64,000 bases of DNA, from assembly GCA_029263015.1 (NCBI GenBank), contig JAJCYI010000198.1:1-64000 (forward strand), in the 5' to 3' direction. This document shows positions 56,273-64,000 of the stretch, in pieces. Position numbers and translations under genes: made by a program. Every line of letters begins with the position of its first letter. The first letter of the stretch is position 1. The stretch is from Saprospiraceae bacterium (GTDB lineage Bacteria > Bacteroidota > Bacteroidia > Chitinophagales > Saprospiraceae). The notes below the pieces were generated by a model. That model saw only the letters and a program-made list of their open reading frames with translations, was not told the origin of the DNA and did not search any database.

Positions 56273-58195
56273 ATGAAAAAAATCTTACAATTGAGTCTAA
56301 AAGCCCTTTTAGTTTCAGGGCTCTTCACCTTCAGCCTGAGTGTCACAGGACAGGAAAACCGCTCCTACGATGGTAGCGGAAACAACACTGTTCACCCCGA
56401 ATGGGGTGCAGTTGGCACCAACCAATTACAGGTAGCCACAAACGGGTTTGCCGATGGCATTTCAGAACCAACTGGTGCTGACCGCCCTAATCCACGATTC
56501 ATTAGCAATGCCGTGTTCAACCAGGACGGCCTCCTGCCCGACGCTCTTGAACTCTCCGACTACGCTTGGGTATGGGGACAATTCATTGACCATAATATCA
56601 CGCTTGTGGTGGATGACCCAAACGAACCTGTAGATATTGCCGTACCTAGTGGCGACCCTTGGTTCGATCCCGCTGGCACCGGCACAGTAATAATTGGTAT
56701 GCACAGGTCTGCTTATGACCCTGCTTCCGGAACCGACCCGTCGAATCCACGAGCATTTCCCAATGGAATTACTTCTTTCGTAGATGCTTCAGGAGTTTAC
56801 GGTTCCAGTGAGGAACGTGCAAATTGGTTGCGGACATTCACAGATGGAAAGTTGAAAATGTCATCGGGCAATCTGCTGCCTTACAATACCACTACCGGGG
56901 AATTGAACGACCCTTTGGATCCCAACGCCCCCGGAATGGCAATGCCATTTCCTTTTATCACAAAATGGTTTGTAGCTGGAGATGTCCGGGCAAATGAAAA
57001 CCCCCTCTTGACTTCTTTCCATACCCTTTTCGCCAGGGAACACAATCGGCTGTGCGACGGACTGGCGGCCGAAAACCCCAGCTGGGCGGATGAAGAACTC
57101 TACCAACACGCCCGGAAAATCGTTGGCGGATTAATGCAGTCTATTGCTTACGAAGAATGGCTGCCCACAATGGGTGTCCATCTCGACCCTTACACCGGTT
57201 ACGACCCTAGTGTTGAAACGGGTATTATGAATATCTTTTCTGCTTCTGCTTACAGGTATGGCCATACGGTCATCAACAGCAGCATCGTCAGGATGAACAA
57301 TAATGGGGACATCATTCCACAGGGAAATATTTTGTTGCGTGATGCCTTTTTCAACCCACCTGTACTTGTAGATGGTGGCGGACTTGACCCCTTGCTGATA
57401 GGGATGGCGACTCAGATGGAGCAGGATTTTGATTTGAAAATGGTGCATGACTTGCGAAACTTCTTATTTGGCCCTCCGGGTGCTGGTGGTTTGGACCTTG
57501 CTGCCCTGAACATTAACCGGGGTCGGGAAAGAGGCTTGCCAGATTACAACACTGCCCGGGTTGATTTCGGATTGCCGGCCGTAGAAAGTTTTGCTACGCT
57601 TACCAATAACCCCTGGCTGAACCAGATCCTGGAAGGCGTTTATGGCGACATCAATAACATGGACTCCTGGGTGGGTTTTCTCGGCGAAAACCACATGTCC
57701 GATGCGCTTTTCGGTGAATCGGTTATGACCATCATGGAAGTCCAGTTTACAAACCTCCGGGACGGTGACCGCTTTTATTATGAAAGCGACTCGGGACTTT
57801 CAGCTGAAGAAATAACGGAGATCAAGGATACCCGATTTATAGAGGTCATTTTAAGAAATAGTGGTGTCGCAGAACTTCAGGAAAATGTATTTCTTACCAG
57901 GAAGCATATCACTACCCCAGTGGCCTATTTAGAAGCGTCGCCTATTGAATTGGTAGTATATCCAAACCCAAGTTCTGGTAATTTTTTCATGAATGTAGCT
58001 GCACCACGTTCAGGTAAGGGAACCCTTCAAGTAACGGATTTGATGGGTCATCTCATTGAGTACAACATGTTGAACGTAGCAGAAGGCATGAACACTTTTG
58101 AATTTAACCTGGATGAAGGGCTGCCTGTGGGATTATACAATGTAACCTTGACGTTGGATAACCAAGTTGGCCACCAGAGGGTTTTGAAAAAATAA
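56273..58195 (+). CDS. Secreted animal-type haem peroxidase with T9SS sorting domain
   Basis: A 640-residue protein with a signal peptide (to about residue 27). The peroxidase domain (about 40-545) has Asp106 and distal His107 in WGQFIDHN, the ASGVYGSS region, Arg255-Glu256 in REHNRLC and proximal His331 in YRYGHTVI. NRGRERGLPDYN is a signature of the peroxinectin/myeloperoxidase superfamily. The C-terminal ~80 residues are a T9SS type A domain (VVYPNPSSGNFFM). It is exported to the cell surface or outside and oxidises halides, phenols or similar with H2O2. It is far more GC-rich than the two genes before it. Confidence 0.93.
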   Translation: MKKILQLSLKALLVSGLFTFSLSVTGQENRSYDGSGNNTVHPEWGAVGTNQLQVATNGFADGISEPTGADRPNPRFISNAVFNQDGLLPDALELSDYAWVWGQFIDHNITLVVDDPNEPVDIAVPSGDPWFDPAGTGTVIIGMHRSAYDPASGTDPSNPRAFPNGITSFVDASGVYGSSEERANWLRTFTDGKLKMSSGNLLPYNTTTGELNDPLDPNAPGMAMPFPFITKWFVAGDVRANENPLLTSFHTLFAREHNRLCDGLAAENPSWADEELYQHARKIVGGLMQSIAYEEWLPTMGVHLDPYTGYDPSVETGIMNIFSASAYRYGHTVINSSIVRMNNNGDIIPQGNILLRDAFFNPPVLVDGGGLDPLLIGMATQMEQDFDLKMVHDLRNFLFGPPGAGGLDLAALNINRGRERGLPDYNTARVDFGLPAVESFATLTNNPWLNQILEGVYGDINNMDSWVGFLGENHMSDALFGESVMTIMEVQFTNLRDGDRFYYESDSGLSAEEITEIKDTRFIEVILRNSGVAELQENVFLTRKHITTPVAYLEASPIELVVYPNPSSGNFFMNVAAPRSGKGTLQVTDLMGHLIEYNMLNVAEGMNTFEFNLDEGLPVGLYNVTLTLDNQVGHQRVLKK

Positions 58196-58201
58196 GATAA
58201 G

Positions 58202-58359
58202 GGAGTTGGAAATAAATAACCTACCCGTTATGGCGAAGCTATTTTTTCTTGTAAAGGTGTTTGAAAAATTAAGCATAGCTGGGTTACGGTTCATTTTTAA
58301 AGCATCTTTAGAAGGAAAAAGAGCGAGTCAGAATGGGTAGGTTATTTGTTTCCAACTTC
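58202..58359. repeat. ~158-bp palindromic element, copy P4
   Basis: The ends GGAGTTGGAAATAAATAACC and GGTTATTTGTTTCCAACTTC pair with two mismatches, and ACCTACCC pairs with GGGTAGGT. The core GCATAGCTGGGTTACGG starts 71 bp from the left end. GGAAAAAGAGCG aligns with GGAAAAG in P1. It lies between the animal-type peroxidase stop and a peroxidase remnant. Confidence 0.75.
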
Positions 58360-58370
58360 CTAATTTAAAT

Positions 58371-58630
58371 CACTACGTCTCAGGCCTGTCAGAAGAGCAG
58401 AAAAATGGGATCCTGTTGTTTTTCAGAAAGGCAAATTGCAATAATTGCCATTCAGGCCCCATGTTGTCAGATTTTAATTTTCACGCTTTGGGTGTCCCTG
58501 ACAACGCTACCGTTCCTGTGGACACAGATGATGGGAAAGATCACTTGTATCAGTTCCGAACTCCAACGCTCCGTAACGCAACGCTGACAGGCGTTGATGA
58601 ATTCGGACAGTCAAAAGAACGCGTAGATGA
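58371..58630 (+). pseudogene. Remnant of a di-haem cytochrome c peroxidase
   Basis: An open frame without a good start reads SGLSEEQKNGILLFFRKANC, then CNNCH with SGPMLSDFNFHALGV, DHLYQFRTPTLRNATLTG and a divergent tail. This is the C-terminal haem region of a MauG/CcpA-type peroxidase without its N-terminal half and without the last part after LRN. An ATG at 58416 would give only a fragment. A terminator hairpin ends it. The parent gene was probably deleted after the peroxidase/di-haem peroxidase pair was broken by element P4. Confidence 0.72.
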
Positions 58631-58631
58631 T

Positions 58632-58673
58632 AAAGAAAGACCGCCGCAGCAGAAACTACGGCGGTCTTTCTTT
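58632..58673. terminator. Rho-independent terminator with 15-bp perfect stem
   Basis: The arms AAAGAAAGACCGCCG (58632-58646) and CGGCGGTCTTTCTTT (58659-58673) are perfectly complementary around a 12-nt loop. The A-rich left edge and T-rich right edge make it usable on both strands. It isolates the peroxidase segment from the nar unit. Confidence 0.88.
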
Positions 58674-58786
58674 ATGCGCATGGGATTCTATTCCAATTGA
58701 AAATCCATTTCTAAAAAGCCCTTTCATGCATAAAGCAGCATAACAGCAGGCGGATTCCCCCCTTGTATTTGTATCAATTCCGAAGG

Positions 58787-58821
58787 TGATAATAATCACT
58801 CCAAAAAAATGATTTTCATCA
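58787..58821 (+). promoter_or_regulatory. Pair of FNR-like dyads before the cytochrome c-narG unit
   Basis: TGATAATAATCA (58787-58798) and TGATTTTCATCA (58810-58821) fit TGAY-N4-RTCA; the second extends to TGAT-N4-ATCAA, 9 of 10 positions of the FNR box. Their centres are 23 bp apart, as before the Crp/Fnr gene. They lie about 570-600 bp before the cytochrome c ATG, so a long leader is implied. Confidence 0.65.
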
Positions 58822-58825
58822 ACTT

Positions 58826-58841
58826 GTGTGACAATTCACAC
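58826..58841 (+). promoter_or_regulatory. GTGTGA-N4-TCACAC dyad beside the FNR-like pair
   Basis: A perfect 6-4-6 dyad, GTGTGACAATTCACAC. Its half-sites are 2 bp closer than in the neighbouring boxes, so it may bind a different Crp-type protein or be non-functional. Confidence 0.4.
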
Positions 58842-59389
58842 GCCTAATTTTAGCCATCGTTAAGAAAAATTATTACCTTAATTTGAACGATTAAGATGAA
58901 AAACCTCCTTATCAAGGCACACCATTATTTATTGTTTTTTTTGACCAGCCGATATAATCGGCTTTATTCATTTCACCCATCCTGGATTCTATTAGGCTTT
59001 TTTCCAAACTATCAATTACTCACCTTTGATAAGAAATTATCATCACTGCTAAATATTTGCAGAAAACCAGAAAACCAGAAATGCGGAAATTCACAAAACT
59101 GGAAACGCACCGTAATTTCAAAAATACCATACAAAATATGTCGAATTATTGGGTAATCCACCAAATACATTCTCAACCAAAAAAGGCCAACAGCTTTTAA
59201 ATGGGGCTATTCAAAAAAATTGAAAATTAATTGTCAAAAAATATCTATTGGAAATATGGTTCACTGAATTCTTTAAAGGTCTGGAAGCATTGAACAGACT
59301 ATACTTAACAATCTAATTTCATCTCACACACAAGATGAATTAAATTAATAAATTGAATTGACTTATTTAATTTTTTCAAGCTAAATATT
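58842..59389 (+). other. Long AT-rich leader of the cytochrome c-narG unit
   Basis: About 550 bp between the dyads and the cytochrome c start. One open frame (58896-59156) would give 86 residues rich in Leu, Tyr and Lys; it shows no family resemblance or convincing codon pattern and is not called as a gene. No hairpin or riboswitch fold was recognised by eye. Confidence 0.4.
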
Positions 59390-60220
59390 ATGAAAAAAAC
59401 AGTAATCTTTCTTGCTGTGTTCAGTGTGGTGTTAGCGAATCCATCATTCGCGCAAAGTGATAATGAGGTAGCGGATTTGTTTAAAATAAAATGTGGTATC
59501 TGCCACACTATAGGAGGTGGAAGATTAGTTGGTCCTGACCTAGCCAATGTCCACGACCGTCGCTCAGAAGACTGGCTTCTTGAATATGTCCGTTCTTCCC
59601 AAACCATGATTAAAAGTGGAGACCCTGATGCCGTTGCGCTCTTCGAAGAGTTCAACAAGATCCTCATGCCCGACCCCATGATTACCGACATTGAAATAAA
59701 TTCCATTCTAAATTACATCTCTGAAAATTCAGGTGGTGGAGTGGGTACAGCAGCAGCGGTTTCCATCATTGAAGAAGCAACACCGGAAGACCTGGAAAAC
59801 GGAAAAAACCTATTCGATGGAAGAGTCAGGTTTGTCAATGGTGGCCCATCATGTATTTCCTGCCACAATGATATAAGCGATGCCTTCTTTTCAGAAAACA
59901 GCTATTCCACCAAAGATATCAGCGCTTCCTTTACCAATCTGGGTGAAGCAGGTGTTAAAGCAATTTTGGATAGCCCGCCTTTTCCAGTGATGACCAAAGC
60001 ATTTGAGGGACACGACCTAACAGAAGAAGAAATTCACGATTTATTGGTTTTTCTGAAAGGGGCACATAAGCCTCAAAGCTCCATCGCATCAGGTTATTTG
60101 CTTTATGGCATTTTGGGTGCTTTTTCTTTAATGGTCTTGTATGCCGGACTTTGGTATGAAAGGAAAAATAAATCTGTCAACCACAACATTTACAAGAGGC
60201 AGATAAAATCTTTTAATTGA
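59390..60220 (+). CDS. Membrane-anchored di-haem cytochrome c
   Basis: A 276-residue protein with a signal peptide (MKKTVIFLAVFSVVLANPSFA). The first cytochrome domain has CGICH (35-39), then GPDLANV. The second site is CISCH (155-159), in a longer loop. A C-terminal membrane helix (about 235-255) is followed by a basic tail, so it sits on the periplasmic face with a cytoplasmic tail. It is 72 bp before narG on the same strand and probably part of the same respiratory complex as an electron relay to the Nar membrane subunit. E. coli-type nar operons lack such a gene. Confidence 0.85.
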   Translation: MKKTVIFLAVFSVVLANPSFAQSDNEVADLFKIKCGICHTIGGGRLVGPDLANVHDRRSEDWLLEYVRSSQTMIKSGDPDAVALFEEFNKILMPDPMITDIEINSILNYISENSGGGVGTAAAVSIIEEATPEDLENGKNLFDGRVRFVNGGPSCISCHNDISDAFFSENSYSTKDISASFTNLGEAGVKAILDSPPFPVMTKAFEGHDLTEEEIHDLLVFLKGAHKPQSSIASGYLLYGILGAFSLMVLYAGLWYERKNKSVNHNIYKRQIKSFN

Positions 60221-60292
60221 TTTCCAATTTTGGGAGGCGACTTCAAGTTGTCCCTCAATTATAGCCTTATAATTTTATAAAAAATCAAGAAT

Positions 60293-63200
60293 ATGAGTTG
60301 GATAGAAGACATTATTTCTCCGCAGACCCGACAATGGGAAGAATTTTACCGCAACCGTTTTCAGCATGATAGAATTGTGCGCAGTACGCATGGCGTTAAC
60401 TGTACAGGAGGTTGTTCCTGGCAGATCCATGTAAAAGATGGAATTGTGGTGTGGGAAACGCAACAACTGGACTATCCACTTTTGGAAAGCAGTTTACCAC
60501 CTTATGAACCGCGTGGTTGTCAGCGTGGCATCTCTTATTCTTGGTATTTGTACAGTCCACTTCGCATTAAGTACCCTTTAATTAGGAGTGCGTTGATCGA
60601 TGCTTACCAAAGGGAAAAAGTCAACGCAGGTGGTGACCCGATGAAAGCTTGGGAAAACCTACAAAATGACGATGAGGCACGCAAGAGGTACCAGAAAGCA
60701 AGGGGAAAAGGTGGATTTAGAAGGGCCAATTGGGATACCGTATTGGAAATGATGGCTGTCGCAAACCTTTACACTGCAAAAAAATATGGGCCTGACCGGG
60801 TCGTTGGCTTCTCCCCCATCCCAGCAATGTCCATGTTGAGCTACGCTGCCGGAGGCAGGTTTTTACAATTGTTCGGCGGCATCAATTTGAGTTTTTATGA
60901 TTGGTATTGTGACCTCCCCACCGCATTCCCAGAGATTTGGGGCGAGCAGACCGATGTGTGCGAGAGTGCGGATTGGTACAATTCCAAGATGATTGCCGAT
61001 ATGGGCGCCAACCTGAACATGACCCGTACTCCCGACTGTCACTTCTTCGCAGAAGCCCGGCACAATGGAACAAAAGCAGTTGTCTTTTCACCTGACTTCT
61101 CACAGGTCAGCAAATATGCCGATCAATGGGTGCCGCTTCATGCTGGCAGCGATGGCGCTTTTTGGATGGCAGTTACACACATTATATTAAAGGAGTGGCA
61201 CCACGAAAAGCAAACGCCTTATTTCCTGAAATATAGCAAGCAATATACAGACAGCCCTTACCTGGTTCATCTGGAAAAAGACGGTGACAACTATAAACAA
61301 GGTAGGCTGGTCAGGGCAAAGGAACTGGCTCAATATAAAGACATTGAAAATGGCGATTGGAAATTCCTCAATATTGACGAAGACAACGGCAAGTTTATCG
61401 TTCCGAAAGGTAGTTCAGGCTTCCGTTGGGACAAAGACGGTGGTAAGTGGAACATGAAATTGGAGGACGGTGTGACCGATGATTCTTACAATCCCTTGCT
61501 CACTTTGATGAACAACAGCGATGAAGTCTTACAAGTCGAATTCACCGAATTTGGTCTGGACAACAAGCGTCAACGAGGTGTTCCTGTAAAATACATTGAA
61601 ACCGAAAATGGCAGAATCCCCGTTACCACTGTTTACGATTTGGTCATGGCCCAATATGGCGTGGACAGAGGTTTGGGAGGTGATTATCCAACGGACTACA
61701 CCGACCAGGACGGCGCTTATACACCTGCATGGCAGGAGATTTTCACTGGCGTAGATTCCAAGACGGTCATTCAATTCGCTGGGGAATGGGCAAACACTGC
61801 CAACATTACAGGTGGCAAGTGCATGGTCATCGTCGGTGCGGGAATCAATCACTGGTACCACGCCAACCTGATGTACCGCTCTGCCATCATGGCTTTGATG
61901 TTGACGGGTTGTGTGGGCAAGAACGGAGGTGGCATGAACCATTATGTCGGTCAGGAAAAACTGGCCCCAGTAGATTCTTGGGGATCAATCGCCTTTGCAA
62001 AAGACTGGCAAAACGCTGTCCGGCTTCAGCAAGCTCCTATCTGGCATTACATCAATACCTGCCAATACCGTTACGACGGGCAGTTTTCAAAATACAATAC
62101 CGTACCCGATAACAAATGGACCCGCCAACATACGGCGGATACAATCTTTCAGGCAGTCCGCATGGGCTGGATGCCGTTCTATCCCCAGTTCAATGAAAAC
62201 ACACTGGAATTGAGCAAAGAGGCAACCAAAAATGGTGCATCGAACGACGGGGAAATCGAAGACTATGTTTTGGAAAAACTGAAGTCGAAAGAATTGAAAT
62301 ATGCAGTGAGTGATCCCGAAGCCCACGAAAACCACCCGAAAGTGTGGTACATCTGGCGGGGCAATGCCATCATGGGCAGTATGAAAGGGCACGAATACGC
62401 ATTGAAACATTATCTGGGCACCCACCACAATTCTATTGCCGAAGATTCGGAGGAACAACCCGAAGAAGTCAAATGGCACGAACATGCACCGCTCGGAAAA
62501 ATGGATCTGATCGTTGACCTAAACTTCCGGATGGACTCCTCAGCCCTGTACTCTGACATCGTTCTCCCGGCAGCCTCATGGTATGAAAAGGCCGACCTCA
62601 ACAGTACGGATATGCACTCTTTCATCCATCCGCTTGGACAAGCCATAGCACCTGTTTGGGAATCCAAAACTGACTGGGATATTTTCAAGCAAATTGCGAA
62701 AGTGACAAGTGAACTGGCTAAAAAATATTTGGCTGAACCGCAAAAGGATGTAGTTACTTCACCTATTGCGCATGACTCCGCAGGTGAAATTGCACAGCCC
62801 GAAATCAAAGACTGGTACAAAGGCGAATGTGAAGCCATTCCTGGGAAAACCATGCACAAGATTGCGGTAGTGGACAGGGATTACACGAAGATTTACGACA
62901 AGTACATCTCGCTTGGAGATAATATTCGGAAAAACGGATTGGGTGCTCATGGCAATCACTTTATGTGTGAAGATGCCTTTGATGAAATGCTCGATTCCAA
63001 CCACTTCCCCGTCGAAAAAATAGATGGTAAAATCCGTCCTTCCATTAAAGAGGACGAATGGGCAGCCAACGCAGTTTTGCATTTATCAACCCTGACAAAT
63101 GGGAAATTAAACGTGCGGGCATATGAAAATGCAGAAAAGAAAACGGGTTTAGTGCTTCGTGACCTCGGCGAAGGAAGTGCGGATGTCAAAATCCGATATG

Positions 63201-63910
63201 CCGACCTTTTAGCGCAGCCGAGAAGGTACAATTCTTCTCCGCTTTGGTCAGGCTTGATGCATGAAGGCAGGGCCTATTCAGCCTACACTTATAATGTGGA
63301 GCGGCTGGTGCCTTGGCGGACACTGACAGGACGGCAGCATTTTTACCTTGACCATGAGCTGTACCTCGCCTATGGCGAAAACCTACCCACATTCAAGCCG
63401 TCGCCCAAGCCCGAAGCATACGGTGATTTAAGGGATACTTTGAAAAATGGTGAAGCCAAAATACTCAACTGTCTGACTCCTCACGGGAAATGGCACATCC
63501 ACTCCACATACATGGAAAACCTGCGGATGCTGACACTTTCGAGGGGCTGCGAGCCTTGCTGGATAAATGAAAAGGATGCAGAAGAACTGGGCATCAAGGA
63601 CAACGACTGGGTGGAAGTTTACAACGACCACGGCGTTTACGCCACTCGTGCGGTAGTCAGTTCGAGAATACCGAAAGGAGTCTGCATTGTCTATCACGTG
63701 CCGGAACGAACCGTGGGTATTCCAAAGTCGCAAGTCCGAGGCAACAAGCGGGCAGGTGGTCACAACAGCTTTACCCGTATCCACTTGAAACCAAATTATC
63801 TGGCAGGTGGCTATGGTCAATTCTCTTATCACTTCAACTATTGGGGCCCCATTGCGCCTAACAGGGATACGCACGTGATTGTGAAGAAAATGGAGAAATT
63901 GGTTTGGTAA
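60293..63910 (+). CDS. narG: Respiratory nitrate reductase alpha subunit
   Basis: A 1205-residue molybdopterin oxidoreductase, close to the length of E. coli NarG (1247). The N-terminal [4Fe-4S] site has the NarG-type ligand set His33-X3-Cys37-X3-Cys41 plus Cys76. The Mo-binding region is YDWYCDLP (202-209) with the expected Asp. [16 protein letters not shown] follows. There is no twin-arginine leader, so the catalytic side should face the cytoplasm as in membrane NarGHI. The C-terminal molybdopterin domain (about 1060-1200) includes [11 protein letters not shown]. narH does not begin in the 90 bp that remain. Confidence 0.97.
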   Translation: MSWIEDIISPQTRQWEEFYRNRFQHDRIVRSTHGVNCTGGCSWQIHVKDGIVVWETQQLDYPLLESSLPPYEPRGCQRGISYSWYLYSPLRIKYPLIRSALIDAYQREKVNAGGDPMKAWENLQNDDEARKRYQKARGKGGFRRANWDTVLEMMAVANLYTAKKYGPDRVVGFSPIPAMSMLSYAAGGRFLQLFGGINLSFYDWYCDLPTAFPEIWGEQTDVCESADWYNSKMIADMGANLNMTRTPDCHFFAEARHNGTKAVVFSPDFSQVSKYADQWVPLHAGSDGAFWMAVTHIILKEWHHEKQTPYFLKYSKQYTDSPYLVHLEKDGDNYKQGRLVRAKELAQYKDIENGDWKFLNIDEDNGKFIVPKGSSGFRWDKDGGKWNMKLEDGVTDDSYNPLLTLMNNSDEVLQVEFTEFGLDNKRQRGVPVKYIETENGRIPVTTVYDLVMAQYGVDRGLGGDYPTDYTDQDGAYTPAWQEIFTGVDSKTVIQFAGEWANTANITGGKCMVIVGAGINHWYHANLMYRSAIMALMLTGCVGKNGGGMNHYVGQEKLAPVDSWGSIAFAKDWQNAVRLQQAPIWHYINTCQYRYDGQFSKYNTVPDNKWTRQHTADTIFQAVRMGWMPFYPQFNENTLELSKEATKNGASNDGEIEDYVLEKLKSKELKYAVSDPEAHENHPKVWYIWRGNAIMGSMKGHEYALKHYLGTHHNSIAEDSEEQPEEVKWHEHAPLGKMDLIVDLNFRMDSSALYSDIVLPAASWYEKADLNSTDMHSFIHPLGQAIAPVWESKTDWDIFKQIAKVTSELAKKYLAEPQKDVVTSPIAHDSAGEIAQPEIKDWYKGECEAIPGKTMHKIAVVDRDYTKIYDKYISLGDNIRKNGLGAHGNHFMCEDAFDEMLDSNHFPVEKIDGKIRPSIKEDEWAANAVLHLSTLTNGKLNVRAYENAEKKTGLVLRDLGEGSADVKIRYADLLAQPRRYNSSPLWSGLMHEGRAYSAYTYNVERLVPWRTLTGRQHFYLDHELYLAYGENLPTFKPSPKPEAYGDLRDTLKNGEAKILNCLTPHGKWHIHSTYMENLRMLTLSRGCEPCWINEKDAEELGIKDNDWVEVYNDHGVYATRAVVSSRIPKGVCIVYHVPERTVGIPKSQVRGNKRAGGHNSFTRIHLKPNYLAGGYGQFSYHFNYWGPIAPNRDTHVIVKKMEKLVW

Positions 63911-63948
63911 ATTATTAGCCTCTTTGACAAATCATGTGGCACTCTTGG

Positions 63949-63999
63949 ACAGAGTTTTTTTTAGAGAAAATAAATTTTTGAATTTCTCTCCCGCTCTGT
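63949..63999. repeat. Inverted repeat after narG
   Basis: ACAGAG/CTCTGT (63949-63954 and 63994-63999) encloses AGAGAAA/TTTCTCT (63963-63969 and 63983-63989). It begins about 40 bp after the narG stop and is cut by the window edge, so its full extent is unknown. Confidence 0.45.
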
Positions 64000-64000
64000 T

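Noticed and set aside
58896-59156. 86-residue frame in the nar leader
   Set aside because: The composition is that of AT-rich non-coding DNA, and no motif or ribosome-site context supports it. It is reported only as part of the leader region.

Overview
The window looks like chromosomal DNA of a Bacteroidota species, most like the Saprospiria/Lewinella type of marine or wastewater bacteria. The evidence is type IX secretion (T9SS) sorting domains, lipoproteins with short basic leaders, OstA-like and OmpA/PKD proteins, a quinol-type nitric oxide reductase, and intergenic spaces full of short tandem repeats and palindromes. No rRNA, tRNA, CRISPR array, prophage or complete insertion sequence was seen.

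Left third (1-17 kb): mostly housekeeping genes. These are an M1 peptidase, an RpiB-like isomerase, a two-module VOC protein, tandem lipoproteins, an OstA-like protein, ribulose-phosphate epimerase, an ECF sigma/anti-sigma pair, a PspA-like membrane coiled coil, FolD and a short phosphoglycerate dehydrogenase. An AT-rich type II restriction-modification pair (8.1-10.5 kb) sits among them.

Middle (17-35 kb): two polysaccharide systems. The first (17.3-21.8 kb) is a TPR/beta-barrel protein, a processive GT2 synthase and a GH26 hydrolase, laid out like a synthase-dependent exopolysaccharide exporter. The second (26.9-35 kb) is a Wzx/Wzy-type locus: Wzz/BY-kinase-like protein, flippase, methyltransferase, glycosyltransferase, a 41-residue membrane protein and an O-antigen ligase/polymerase. 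Two peptidases and a PKD/OmpA protein lie between them.

35.7-45.3 kb: two secreted proteins sharing an N-terminal domain. One is a 2858-residue surface protein with about 20 Asp-rich, cysteine-paired thrombospondin-type-3-like modules.

Right third (45.9-64 kb): a respiratory nitrogen-oxide region on the plus strand. It holds a Crp/Fnr regulator, an SDR/SRPBCC-like/radical SAM trio, quinol NO reductase, a di-haem peroxidase-like protein, a NapH/NosR-like ferredoxin, a secreted animal-type haem peroxidase, a remnant of another di-haem peroxidase, a membrane-anchored cytochrome c and NarG. Matching pairs of FNR-like dyads, both 23 bp apart, lie before the regulator and before the cytochrome c-narG unit.

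The least expected content is between genes: (i) four ~158-bp palindromic elements with a related core but different, self-complementary arms; (ii) two copies of a ~113-bp palindromic element, each flanked by a perfect 8-bp target duplication; (iii) a 159-bp element with 17-bp inverted ends and a TTA duplication; (iv) a dozen or so gene-end hairpins whose arms are built from short tandem repeats, with a different repeat word at different loci.
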